A stretch of DNA of 64,000 nucleotides from Tenodera sinensis (lineage: Eukaryota; Arthropoda; Insecta; Mantodea; Mantidae). A program made the translations under genes and the position numbers. The DNA lies in contig CM060961.1 of NCBI GenBank assembly GCA_030765045.1, positions 30,351,305 through 30,415,304 of the forward strand, written 5' to 3'. Below are positions 23,941-36,408 of the stretch, piece after piece. The notes beneath the pieces were generated by a model. It did not search any database. It saw only the letters and a program-made list of their open reading frames with translations, and was not told where the DNA came from. Positions within the stretch are counted from its first letter, which is position 1, and each line of letters opens with the position of its first letter.

Positions 23941-24037
23941 TCAACTACCTTCACTACCGGCAATTTAAACCGCGATCTGCTACCAAAATTGCACCATTTT
24001 CCTTATGTGATTTCTCCTCCAAAGGGATGCCTAACTA
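23941..24037 (-). other. Leader region of the LTR element
   Basis: The minus strand after the candidate 5' LTR reads GGTGCAATTTTGGTAGCAGA, resembling the LTR/primer-site junction of some insect Ty3-type elements. I could not name the primer tRNA. Confidence 0.35.
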
Positions 24038-24387
24038 CATCGGATAGGGGTGGTTAAAGGCAAACCTAAACAGGAGAGTGGAATGCCCCGCTCCCCTTCT
24101 TTCAGTAAAAGTAGTGGGCAGTCTTCACCTTTTATTCATAGATCAATAATTGCAGATTAGGCTGGGCCGAAGTTTAGCGGCCTAAAACTCATATTTGACA
24201 ACTAAAATTAAATTCATTTTCTCACCCTTTGGCTCTCGACTGCACACAATGTCAATTTCAATTGAGCACATCGCAGAGTATCAGGAAGGCCCCCCTTAAA
24301 GCAAACACGCCATATTACCGGCAGATTAGAAAGTCGCCATTTACCAAGTATGCAAGGACCTCTCTCTCCTGAAAGCCACGTCGAGAC
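24038..24387 (-). repeat. Direct repeat, right copy (candidate 5' LTR)
   Basis: Same sequence and orientation as 17411-17765. It is preceded by CTCCAAAGGGATGCCTAACT at about 24016-24036. Position and orientation fit a 5' LTR for the minus-strand Gag. Confidence 0.55.
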
Positions 24388-26220
24388 CACAGAACACCTA
24401 GCAGTTCCTATGTTGGGGCATGTGGCCACTTGTTTTGCAAGTCAGTGTTTGTGGTAGAGGAATTATAAAAATGAGAAATTTCTCTCCGCTAACTGCCTAC
24501 TAGGTCCCTTTCCTCCCCCTCGTAAAGTGGTGAGGAATATTTCGGACTGTGTTTGTCGTACGTCCCCCTTCTAACATTCGTTGCTTGATTTATTGATTTC
24601 TTGTATGTACAAGGGAGTGAATGTTCGGGTTTATACCCACACTGCATTCTGCGGCTTTGTACAGTTTCATCGCCTACTCAATTCTAATAATTGAGGTATA
24701 TATCCTTAAAAAGGTTATTAGAGTTGCATGTGACGCTCTATCCTCCTTTGATTTATATATACATACATACATATGTTATACATTCTTTAAGGGACACATC
24801 TATGAAAATTAGCCCGGAACTGACAAAAATCCAAATATTCGTTTTTTGTGTTAAGAAGTAATTTAAAATGTGTATCTCCATAATATCAAGTTTGTTTTGC
24901 TTTAGCATCACTACAAAAAGTACCAATGATTTAAATAATTACAGTTACGCATGTGTCATGGCTGCTACGCCCACTGAATGTATAGAACACACTGTCATGA
25001 TAAACTATGATATATGTAATACGTATTCAAGTTTGGCGCTATTCTGAGGTGCAGAAAAGCTTGCATGTGTTGGCTACCCTGTGACAGACAGTTGACAATC
25101 TCATTACGGTATATCGCGCGGTTTGCTTCAATACTCGTCATTGTTTTTGTTTATGAATAAATTTGGAGCCTTTTCAGTGATATCGTTTCTGTCGTGTGAA
25201 GAAAGTTCAGTATATGCACGAAACTAAATCTGTAGCTTACATACTTTATAGCGTTAAGATAACAAAGTGGTATTTATAAAATACAACCGCGATTTAGTGC
25301 ATATAATACAACTAGGTTAGGGTACTTCACCTTAGGATTAAGTATAATAGAAATATGGGTAAAAGACCAACCAAGAGAAGTCTATTGTATAGGCAAAATG
25401 CAACTAAGAGATGGGAACGAGAAGTTTCAACAGACACAGGAAGATTCATCTCCATCCCAACAGATCTGTGAGCAAAAACAGGTTAGTAAGTTGACAAAAT
25501 ATTTTGACACGTTTCATCTTAGTTTTCTCGGTTTTTATATTATCTACATTTTCCTAACTTCGAAATGTTCTATACATTGCAGTTTTCCATCAATTTGCAT
25601 AACATTTTAAACAGTCTTAAACGTAACTGCAAGTTTAATTGTACCCATTTACATTTCTTATATTTTTGTTTTTTGAACTGAAAAAAAAAATAATGTGCAA
25701 TACTTACTTAAAAATGAGGAAAATAGCAGACACTTCGGTGCAGACTGTGCATGGTACGAGTGGGAGCTGTGAGTAAGCAAATGTATTATATCGCAAGTAG
25801 GCAAACAATAAACAATTCTCAGGTTCATTATTTGGGTTGGCATTCAGGGTCACAAGAGCAGCAATGATGATTGCAGTTGCAGTATTCAGTTCAATTTCTT
25901 GTTTTGTTGTCCATCAGCATGGATAAATGGGTGGCAAGAGAGCGAAAAGTTACAGGAAAATGATGACAGTGATGTATACCAGTTCGAATCTCAGGCCTCA
26001 ACTTCAAGTATTATTATTGCAGCTTCTCAGATAAAAACTGCAGCATTGGAAATTACATGTGGGAGTGAAAATAGTGAAATTACAAGGGCATTACACTAAT
26101 CGAGGGATGTTTAGACAAAACTAAATTTGAAGAATGGAAAACAAATCAATCCTGACTTTCATCAAATAATCGTGGGAGAGTTATATACCTATAGGTACTG
26201 CTTAGAAATGCAAAATCACG
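24388..26220. other. Intergenic; one weak candidate exon pair
   Basis: ATG at 25354 or 25398 opens a short frame ending near plausible plus-strand donors (GTGAGC at 25468, GTTAGT at 25482). A pyrimidine-rich acceptor TTGTCCATCAG precedes 25918-26099, which is open (AWINGWQESEKLQENDDSDV). The frames do not join cleanly, so this is only a suggestion. Confidence 0.2.
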
Positions 26221-26889
26221 GTACTGTTAAAGTAACACAAACTTAAGTGCCCCCCCCCTCCCCCCGTCAGAAAGTCTGATTCGAACACTGGGTAAATGTT
26301 ATTAATATATTAAAACGAGTGCAAAGCCTTAATTCCAATGAATTGTTTTTTAAAATTGCTACGTATGGGACGTTTTAAAAATAGCTTGCAATTAAGATAT
26401 GTAAAAATTATTCTGCAGAAAGTATTACACAAACAGGTAAAACTTTGTATTTTTTCTATTCTTAATCATAACAAATAGATGGTATAAATTTAAAACAAAT
26501 TCAGCAAAAGCTTTTGATTTTCAATTTTCACAGATGTGTTACCTAAAGCAAATACTTTGCATTCGAAAATTAAACAAGAGGCTCTTGATTCCTCTTGGTT
26601 ATAGATTTCATTTTTATTATACCCTGATTTGTGTAGGTATATGCTTCCTGAACTTTCCATGGCTTTCATTAATCAAACACGAACCTTGCCTGATACCTAC
26701 TTTGTTTTAGGTATTCATTTGCTTTATTCTTACATGGTACCATCATCCTAAGTTTACTGTTACCACGTTTCCATGAGGAATTGAAATCGATTTGGTCCAT
26801 ACTGAATACAATCCGCGTTTCCATGTTCACTTCAGTAGGCATTGGGATGGATTTGTATGCGCAAGGCTCTTCTTCTTTATCTGACTACC

Positions 26890-27222
26890 CTCCCCTTATG
26901 TAGGACTTACAAGCCAGCGTCTAGGGTCAGATGACTGTCGGGGAGCAGATGGACCGGACAGAGTGAAGACCTGGAAGCGGGTGGTCAGCCCAGCACCAGG
27001 TATGAGGGTGAGGAAGAGGATATGAAGTACAGGCGAAATGGATGATTGGAAAGGTGATAATGGAGCAATTGGTGGAAAGAGTGGCGGGGGAAACCAGAGA
27101 ACCCGGAGAATACCCGCCCTGACGCCGCTTCGTCCACAACAAATACTACACGTGGGTCCGAACCCTGGCCACCTAGGTGATAGGCGAACGGTGTAACCGC
27201 TCGGCCACGGCGCCGCCACGCA
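26890..27222 (-). mobile_element. tRNA-derived SINE, family 3
   Basis: The minus strand begins GGCGGCGCCGTGGCCGAGCG, with a B-box-like GGGTTCGGACCC, then a body with GTTCTCTGGTTTCCCCCGCC shared with 56943-57225. Confidence 0.7.
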
Positions 27223-27378
27223 AGGCTCGAGAAGGAATAATTCAAGCCTTTGTATTGGCCAACTTAGTTTACGTTGGTGAACCTATCAAATATATGTTGG
27301 TTTGTTGTTCTGCGTATTTCAAGCAGGTTTTGAGGTTACTGAAGGTTCTGGAAAAGAATACATTGCGAGATTATACAA

Positions 27379-27660
27379 CTGCCTCTGTTTTATTATATCA
27401 GTGGCGCTAAGAAAACAAAATGACGAGCCTTATATCGAGTATAGTAGAAGGTGCCATCTTTGGCGAATTAAAATCGATTTGAATGGAATAGGTCTATACG
27501 ATTCAGCAGTATTTTGATCCTAGGCTCTATTTTATTACATCAGTGGCGCCAAGATAACAGAGCAAAATTACGATCATGCAACGTGTTCTGAGTACAGGCG
27601 AAGGTAGCATCTTTGGTGAATTAAAATCGATTTGAGTGGAGCATTTCGATCCTACTTTCT
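27379..27660. repeat. Tandem duplication, two ~145-bp units
   Basis: TCTGTTTTATTATATCAGTG at 27382 and TCTATTTTATTACATCAGTG at about 27527 each lead to a GCCATCTTTGGCGAATTAAA-type block. Confidence 0.6.
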
Positions 27661-28649
27661 AAGAGAATCGGATATAAGATTCAGTATGATCTGAATCCAC
27701 GCAGTATTCAATCCTGGAATGAGAACTCAAATCAATTTCAATTCCCCATGGAAACGTACTGCATGTTTCTGTGCTGGAATTTTCCTCCAGTGATATTGAA
27801 TAGATTGTTTCTTCCCAGTCGCCTTGAAGCCTCCTAGCATTCTACAACAAGCTTAGATCTTGATTGGTTCACATGTATACGTCTTTGGGCTGCATCATCA
27901 TCAGATAAACACACTTTTTTCCCATATATCCTCTCTACAGACTCTATCAAGCAGATTCTGATAGCATGCAATTCTACCTGGAAGACCGCAGTTTTATACC
28001 CCTAGATGGAAAAATCTTTCTAGTGTTGGTCCTATGCCATAAATTCCGGCATCTGTACATTTATCCATCCTTGAATCACATCACAACACGTCCACCGGCT
28101 GCCCATGTAGACCGCCAAGTATCCCCAATATAGGAATAGCAAGTACATTGTTAAATAATTAAGTTAGTCTTTACCGAAATCACGAACAAAAATACGTTTG
28201 ATGGAAAATCTTTTCAGGTTAATGCTTAAAAGCTTCCCATTTTCCCTTCAAATATAAAAGGGAGGAATGCATCTTGATACAACTTGATCATTTACTTTGG
28301 GTATTGCTTCTTAAAAGACTTATTTCGAGTAACTTGAATAAATGAAATTAAAATCGTAACTAAACAGTAATTTAATAAGATACGTACACAAATATTCCGA
28401 CGGTAGCTACCATCTTTACTGTATGTTCAAATGAATTTTAAGATATTTTTTCCACATGGTTGGCAACATTTGTAGTTTTTGAGAGGAACCTGTAGCATAA
28501 TATTGCTAACAATTTTAGAACAGTTTGCAAATGAAATTACTGCTATCAATAATTTTGGTTGCATAAAATGATAAAACTCTAATATCTTGCAAATATTTGT
28601 CAAATTCTGCTGGTAAATAATTAGACCACTTTTGAGTAATTATTTTTAC

Positions 28650-29191
28650 CTATATGAACATTCCGCTTAAAGGTATTTAGTTATAATTTTTTTTTAATTG
28701 TCTTTGCCAAGACTTTGTATGTTTGTGCTTATTATGTTGTAATGTATTGTATTTTTCTTTTTTCATGTTGATATTTTTGTTAGACCTTAGTATATTTGAT
28801 TATGCTGTATGGTATTGGATGGTAGAGTGGAAGGTGGCCTTAGCACCTACCAGGGCAAACAAACAAATAGATGCAATTAGCCATGTTTATTGTTATTTGA
28901 CACAAGTTACATATCTTCTCACGTAAGGTACCTATGCTTGTTGCAATGTGGTATTTTGCTACTCATAAGCTTAAAGAAGCTTCCTTGAGTGGGTCTAAAA
29001 CAGGCGAGGGGAATTGGTATATACTCTCTGAGCGCAGCCCGCTCACGACCTTTTTATGTTTAGCAGGTAAAAAAAATGAGGGTCGCTCAAGTTATTCCGC
29101 GTGTTCCCCGTCTCTGGTCTAAAATACGCAACTATTTCCTACTTCTCAATAGATTTGAAAGCAAAAGAGCGATCCCTAAGACAGTATTTTT
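28650..29191. repeat. 3' flank of UGT-B, duplicated downstream of UGT-C
   Basis: Aligns with 55290-55690: ATTCCGCTTAAAGGTATTTA, TGCAATGTGGTATTTTGCTA and CTTCCTTGAGTGG. This places the UGT duplication breakpoint at least 2 kb beyond the gene end. Confidence 0.7.
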
Positions 29192-30672
29192 ACTTTCTGT
29201 ACTATGTATAGTAAGCAGAGGAAGTATTGTATTCCACCCAAAAATTCGATGAGCAGATTTCACCGGAAATATATGTCTTGAGGCCCCCTGAATAAAAAAA
29301 AAAAATCATTTTTAGAAAAAGGTTCGTGTATGTGTCTGTCAGCCTGTGGGCAGCATAATTTAACAACGAAAAGTCGCTTAAAAACCAAAGTTGGTATTTA
29401 AGTTTAATGTCTTTTAAGCACGCGTCGCGAAGATTTTGAAGACAATTCCTCCATCCTAAACTACCCTTTACATGGAAAAATTTTCGAAAATTTTGATGTT
29501 CTTGAAAATGGCTCTAACGATTTTGATTAAAATGTCATATGTTTAAGATATTTTTATGGCAAATGAAATGTATATTTTGATTTTCTGGCTATAGCCCAAT
29601 TAGTCCTGTTTACTCTGGACGACTTTTGCATAACTGGTAAACCGTAAAAGATAGACCAAATCATAGTATACAAAAAATGTAGATCTTGATAAAACACTCA
29701 ATTCTTGTCTGGATTTTTTGTTTGTAGAGTGAACCATTTCGGAGATATTCCTTGTTATTTATGTGAATTTCGGAATACTTAAATGTTGGTCAAATGGAAG
29801 ATCGTGATTTATTTTTACTTTCTCTACTGGTAAGTAGGGGAAGTATTGTATTCCACCCAAAAATTCGATGTCAAGATTTCACCGGAAATATATGTTTTGA
29901 GCCCCCTGAATCCAAAAAAAGCATTTTTAGAAAAAGGTCCGTGTATGTGTGTGTGTGTGTGTCAGTCTGTGGACAGCATAACTCAAAAACGAAAAGTCAG
30001 TTAAAAACCAAAGTTGGTATTTAAGTTTAATGTCTTTCAAGGATGCGACACGAAGATTTTGAAGAAAATAGCCCCACCCTAAACTACTCTTTACATAGAA
30101 AATTTTTCGAAAATTTTGATTTTCTTGAAAATGGCTCTAACGATTTTGATTAAAATGTCATTGAGATATTTTTATGACAAATGAAATGCATATCTTGAAT
30201 TTTCTGGCTATAGCCCCTGTAGTCGTATTTACTCTGGAGGACTTTTGCATAACTGGTAAACCGTTAGAGATAGACCAAATCATACTATACAAAAAAATGT
30301 AGACCTTGCTAAAATATACAATTTATGTCCAAATAAATTTTCTTGTTGGGTTTACCATTTCGGAGATATTCCTTGTTATGCGTGTGCGTTTCGGAAAACT
30401 TAAAACTTTCGTGAAATGGGTCATCGTTGTTCATTTTTTATATGTTAAGCGTGCAAGCAGAACAGGTTTTCAAACCCGTAAAATATTTGACTATCGCTCA
30501 AATCCTACTGTATTCCAATATTCCCCTTGCACCTACAAGTAAATAAACAATAAGATAATGTGTGCAAATATTTATCTCAACTAACACGAAGAAGATACAG
30601 GAATAAGAGTTTGTAAGAATGGTTAGTACAAGAGTAGAGAAAGTCATGTGAGTGTAACACGTCATATTTTTT
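29192..30672 (+). repeat. R1-rep, two tandem units plus tail (reference copy)
   Basis: Unit 1 at 29192-29816 begins ACTTTCTGTACT. Unit 2 begins at 29817 with ACTTTCTCTACTGGTAAGTA and runs into the unique tail, ending GAGTAGAGAAAGTCATGTGA and about 15 bp more. The unit start ACTTTCTCTACT is inverted in the tail (AGTAGAGAAAGT). A (GT)n tract is at 29943-29963. No ORF is conserved. Confidence 0.85.
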
Positions 30673-30980
30673 ATTGATATTCTGAGCTTGGCTTTTGTTT
30701 TGGCTTCGCAGGTGTAACGCAAACAGAACTTCAATAGAATTACGCATAACTTTTTTCAATTAGTATTCGAAGAGAATGTAAAAGATCATATAGGTACTGA
30801 TGCGGCTTTTGCACGCACCTTTGATAATCTGCTTTACATTTCGCCCTATTAACTACTCGTCCAGGTTTATACTTCAGAATTTTGCCACCACTTTTGTGGA
30901 TATAAGACTAAGCAGGAATAGTCTTCACAATCAAAACTCTCTTAAATTTTTCCCATTTCACTCCCTTCCCTGTTGAGTTG

Positions 30981-31272
30981 TCAGTTCTTCTTTTTCTGTG
31001 CCGCTGTTGTTTCAGACTTCCTCGTACACATCCTGTACAGAGCCCTAAGTAGAACGAAGCCCATCAGCAGGAAAGCTACAGTTGTCAGTGCCAGGAATGC
31101 GATCACATCCAACAAGTGGTACTGGTACCAGTGGAGGTCCACTGCTGCAGAGCGCATGTGCGAAGTACCGTTGTGACGTAGGACATACTCTGTCCAATAC
31201 ACAGCTGTCTCTAGAGGAGTCATCGGCTGGTCTTGGTACAGCCTCGACATCTTCTTCACGTTCTGCGTGTAT
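30981..31272 (-). CDS. UGT-B coding exon 5
   Basis: 292 nt after acceptor GTTCCCAG; the first base completes Ile426. Codes for YTQNVKKMSRLYQDQP, the NGTS site, DLHWYQYHLLDVIAFL, the membrane segment and the tail QKKKN. Differs from UGT-C exon 5 by three substitutions and one added codon. Confidence 0.95.
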
Positions 31273-34200
31273 CTGGGAACAAAGGCCGGTTTAGTAACAA
31301 CTGTTTTTCTATGAATACATTTTAGTATAATATATTCCGCCTTAGAACCGAACTTCATGCAAACAAAAGTTTGTAACCCTTCGCCTGATCAAAAGCCACA
31401 CTAATTATATTTGCAAATGATGATATGGGTATGTCAATGTCATATCATTTACCATATATTCCCATACACCATATCATTAGTTGCAAATATAATTAGTGTG
31501 GGTTTTGATATTGGACTGCGTGAATGAGAAAGTGATATGGAACGTGATAATGCGGCTTTAATGAGGTGTGGACATTGTTCTCTTCCACTTTGTTTTAACC
31601 ACTTCATCAAAATTCCGCATCTTCAGTTTGAGGACTAATGTAAGCACTATCAGATGTGTAGTATGTGTATTTTGCGCTATTATAAATAATTAAGCAGAGG
31701 GTTTTTGACACTGTTGATTGAAAATGTAATGATACACCGACGTCATTGAATTACAAATAATTTCCCTCCTATGGTATTGATGTCTTGGTACTTTGTTTCT
31801 CTCTATTAATATGTCACTTGGAGTAGAATGCAACGTTTTGCATGGAAATGTTTTGTTTATGACTGACTGTTATTCTAAGCCCGTTTTCATGATGTTCTGC
31901 GTGTTTGAGGTCAAAGGTGCCCCTTGTTAGTACTCGCACTGCTCACGTTGACTTATGTTCTTTAAGTGCACATGCAATACTACTCGGAAACATGGAATAA
32001 TCTGCAGTTTAACAACGTGTTTCGCAACGACAATTGGATATTTGTACTCGTATTAAAGATATTCAACAAAATTAATTTCTCGCCACTTTTAACAGCTTAC
32101 TTTATAATACATAATTATTTCATCTTTATTGTCACTGTTCTAAGTAAGAGCACTTGTAAAATGAACCATCTTTGGTGGCCGTATTGGCTGCTAATCGTGA
32201 AGAACACCACACAATTAAGTGGAACCTGCAAACTAATGAATTTTTATTATTCATATTAGTTACTATTTTATATTAATATTACTTTTCCAAATACATTTAA
32301 CATGTTAAAAATTCACAGACAATTAAGCAAGGTAGTGCATGTTACGGCATTGTTTCCCGTGCAGCAAGCGCTGTTAACATTATCTGCCTACATCAAGATG
32401 CTTTGTAAGGATGGAGCGATTAAAGAAGAATATTTACTGTTCTGTTGCTTTATTTCCTTAACAAATCTTCTTTTTCTTCCTTTCACAGATTGGACAAATC
32501 GTCCTGTTCCAGCCACAGCCCTTGACTGTCCGTCGTATGTTCCTCTTTCCTTTAGATTTTTATTTAAGGACATTTTTGGAAACTCGTTCTTCCAAGTGTT
32601 CCTCCCATTTTTGTTTGTCTTCTTCTATTTTACTGCAAAAATATTCAGTTCTAGTGTAATAATTTCCTACAGAATCTTGTCCACCTTAGTACAACACTTG
32701 ACTGTGTGTAAAAATTTCATTTTCACTGCCTGAACATGGCTAAAATCTTTTCTCCTCACAATCCAGGACTTATTGACATACATCAATCTATCATACAGTA
32801 TCGCTTGACCCCTCGGCATTATTGCAATTAATGCAGGAAAATTAGAAAATAAAATTCTCTATTACTTACATTGGGTTATGGAGAGCCTCATCCAGAGCCC
32901 AAGAGAGTGACGATACTGATATGTTTTTAAAATCCAGAAGAATGCAATATCCCTTTCTCACCACTGTTTTAATGTTCAGATTCTGATCGCCAAATATAGG
33001 TATCCCTATTAGAGGAACTCCTCTCGCTAAGGCCTCCTGGGTACTCAGGAGTCCTCCATGGGTGATGAACACTCGTACATTTGGGTGAGCTGCAACACAT
33101 AGCTACATCTTAACCACAATCATTAATCGAACTATTTACAATACCCTTTAATATTAAAATCAGAAATCTTCAGTAGCTTTGCCCATAGTTTCCAGCTCGC
33201 ATCTCTCCTTCCAAATAAGAAATCTAACATAAACTGGTATGTATACAGGATATAAGAAAGTATATTACAAGGCTCAATGGTAGATGTTATATTTGTTTAT
33301 AAACCTATGTCTAGAATCTCTGAACTGAAAGTTGGGTTAGCAAGTCTTAAAATCATCTGTACAAGTGTAAATAATTTTGGGAAATTGCATGAAATTGAGT
33401 TTTAATAGATGTTTATTGCATAAAAACATGACACTTGTGTTGCATAATATAGTATTAAAATAACTGCAAAGAACAGTATTTCATCAGAAGCAATGAAAGT
33501 ATCTGCCTAAGGCAGGCTACTAATTAATAGTGATTGCTCATTGGTTATCAACATGAGGTTCCAGTTCAGCCAACTTTAATTTAAACAAAATACTATCGTT
33601 AAAACTAAACTAGACCCAGGAATATTCAGACCTTGGTTTAAAGCGATGCTGTTTGATGCTGTTTAGCTTATATCAAGTTTATACCATTTTGTAGAAAATG
33701 GCTATAAGACCACGTACGCATTAGATGTAACCATTCACTCAAGGCAACTGTGAGAAATGCAGAGGAAAATGCGCTTGGCGGAGAATATTAGGTAGCTCAC
33801 ACTATCAAGTCTGGGCGGCAGTAAAACGCGTTTTCTTCAAAACAATAAGCATTTCGATCGATAGTACTGCGGGCTTCAAACCACAGTTTCAAGCTCAAAT
33901 CACCTTTACTGATTCTCTCTGAAACAATCTGCCAGTAATTGCCAGGATCAACATATCATTTATTTGGAGACCAGAATGTATAATTTCTAAAAACCGGTAC
34001 ACAAGTTTGACTTATGAAATGTTTTAATGTATTGTAGCTTCAAGGATTATTTCCCGTAGGAGTCTGCTGAAAATTCTTCTTCAAGCAACTTGTATGTGAT
34101 GCGTTTCCCAACACACACCATTTACTTAGTAAACCTAACTTTTTAGATAGTTTAAAAAGACTCATAAATGCACATATTGAAATTCAGTTGTTGCCTGAGC

Positions 34201-36350
34201 CAATTGCAAACCAAAGACCAAAATTTGTGCTTCTATTTGAAATAGGTGCTCACCCAAAATATCTCGCTGTGGTAACCACTTTCCCAATTTGACGTTTTTG
34301 GGCTGTCCTGGAAGATTATCCTCTTCCCATTTCCAAAGCACTTTTTGTTTCAGCTGAGAGAACACCTGAAGGAATACCTTCCTGTGTTCCTCAGGGAAGT
34401 CAGCACTCCTCAGGGCTGATCCCATGCTGAAGTAAATGGCCCCATCATTGGCACTGTCCAAAAAGTCCTGGAGGTCCTGAAAATAGATGCAGCCGTAAGG
34501 ATTTTTATTGTTTTATGGGTAACATTAGAATAGGAGCACAATGTGATATTCTGATTACCGGTACTTTAGTATAAATAACATTAAATAACACCATTTCACA
34601 AAATATAATTCATCCTTCTGCATTTCTGCCATAATTCCTTCAGCCGTTTTCACCCCGCAGGTTCAATAACAGTACTAAATCTCGAAATCAAGACTAGCAA
34701 GTAAAGGATGCTGTGGCTCCAGCCCGGCACACATGATGGAGTGACGTGTTGGTCGTTCGAGCGTGCGGATTGACTAACAGGAATCTAGGTGACCAACAGC
34801 AGTTCTATTGTGTTTGTGGCCGAAAAGCAGTCAAGATGAAAAAAAAGGAAGAACACATAACAAACTACCATCAAGAACATATCAGATAGCCAATGAGATT
34901 GGAAGAGTGATCGGCAAAGTATTCCCAAATAATGTTTTCGAACGTTTCTAAATTTCGTTCATCACATTTTGCTAAGTTATATTGCAAAATGTACTATATA
35001 TTACTCTTCTACAGTAACGTGAATATAGGAGTAGCATAGAACGAATAGTAATCGAATAGTTAAATATCACGGTTTAATGTGCTACCCAGTGAACTGAAAC
35101 AGAAACCTTTTAAATATTTTTACATTTTTAGAAAAAGAAAGGGAGCACGGTAATTTTCAAAGTATTGAAATGTAGATTTGTTAAGTGGGTAACTCAATTT
35201 GTAATTAAAATGTAATTTGCAAAGTAATAGTTCATTGTACATTGAGCACGAATACAAGGAAGCAATAAAAGTGCGTAACTAAATTTTCTTGTATGATTAT
35301 TTGATTTAAACATTCCTGTAGTTCCATTATTAACACGAAATAGCTATCCATTCCTTTGGACAATTTATAACTTAGTATACACATAGGTTACACTTTTACC
35401 TTTCCACTATTATTGAACAGTTATAATCTTTGTGCCACATAGTTCATCCTCAAGCAGTATGCGACTCCTCTGGGCTTAAGCCAAACACTCCCAGAAACTT
35501 TATGAGGAATCTTCCAAACCGATGAACCGCCTCACTAGAAGATAATTTTATATTGATTGGAATAGTTATAACTAAAGCATTGTCTGGATTATTAGATGGG
35601 TAACTTATGAAGTTTAAAGTCGGGTTTAGGCTTCTTAAATCATGTTCAGTTGCTCCAGTATAGCTCAACTTCTTATCCAAAAGATACGTGCACAGCACAG
35701 TTATGAATTCGACTACATACAATACGAGCTATCTCAAGACAGGGAAACCAACACTACGCTGATCACACCATCTCCCTACATCAGTAGATTGATGGTCCAA
35801 CTCTGTCGTGAGCTTGAGGGTGTGAAGTGGCAGTCGAGTTGGTCGGTCCAGGACCGCCAGGCCTCATGCCCCAAATGATTATGTTATCCGATTGAAGAGG
35901 TCGTCATACGATCTGTTTGTAGGTTGGCGGAATTTATTGAGTGGTCAGCAACTTCCATATTTGCGTTAGTGACATCACAACCGCCATGTGTATAAAACAA
36001 AATCACAGATGATTTCGAAGATGTAGCTACCAATTCACATTAGAAGAAAAAGCCATGTGCTTTTCTCAGATGACTGATTTATATTTTGGGTTTCAACATG
36101 TAAAGTATTATTTATAGCTAATGAAGTACTTCGACTTGTATAAGTTTCATAATGTAAGCTTAACTTAAAGTGCATGAATGGAATTATAACCTAAAATATC
36201 TTCTGTTATTTCCGTGTCACATGATGCTTTACCATAAAATAGTTCAGTGGGACTAATCCACTTCCATGGTGTTATAAGTAATATGTTTTACGAAAACTCA
36301 AATTCGAGACTTTATTATGCATAAGATTTTGTCCTGCGTTTTTCTTTTTG

Positions 36351-36408
<58 letters not shown>

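Larger units (their letters stand above)
26764..27758. mobile_element. Inverted-repeat-bounded element with nested SINE
   Basis: The left arm 26765-26794 begins ACGTTTCCATGAGGAATTGA. The right arm 27728-27757 is its inverted match, about 28 of 30 bases. GAATT(A/G)AAATCGATTTG also recurs inside at about 27465 and 27615. No coding region. Arms suggest a foldback or MITE-like DNA element. A family-3 SINE (26890-27222) is nested inside. Confidence 0.5.

Noticed and set aside
25354..26099. Two-exon host gene
   Set aside because: Donor and acceptor strings exist, but the open frames do not join in phase without a stop; kept only as a weak note in the intergenic entry.
27240..27520. Overlapping ORFs (27177-27517) as a gene
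   Set aside because: They lie in the inverted-repeat element, which has a tandem duplication, and share no domain.
32302..32733. 143-codon hydrophobic plus-strand ORF as a membrane protein
   Set aside because: The minus strand reads as the tail of an RTE-like LINE; the hydrophobicity comes from T-rich complement sequence.
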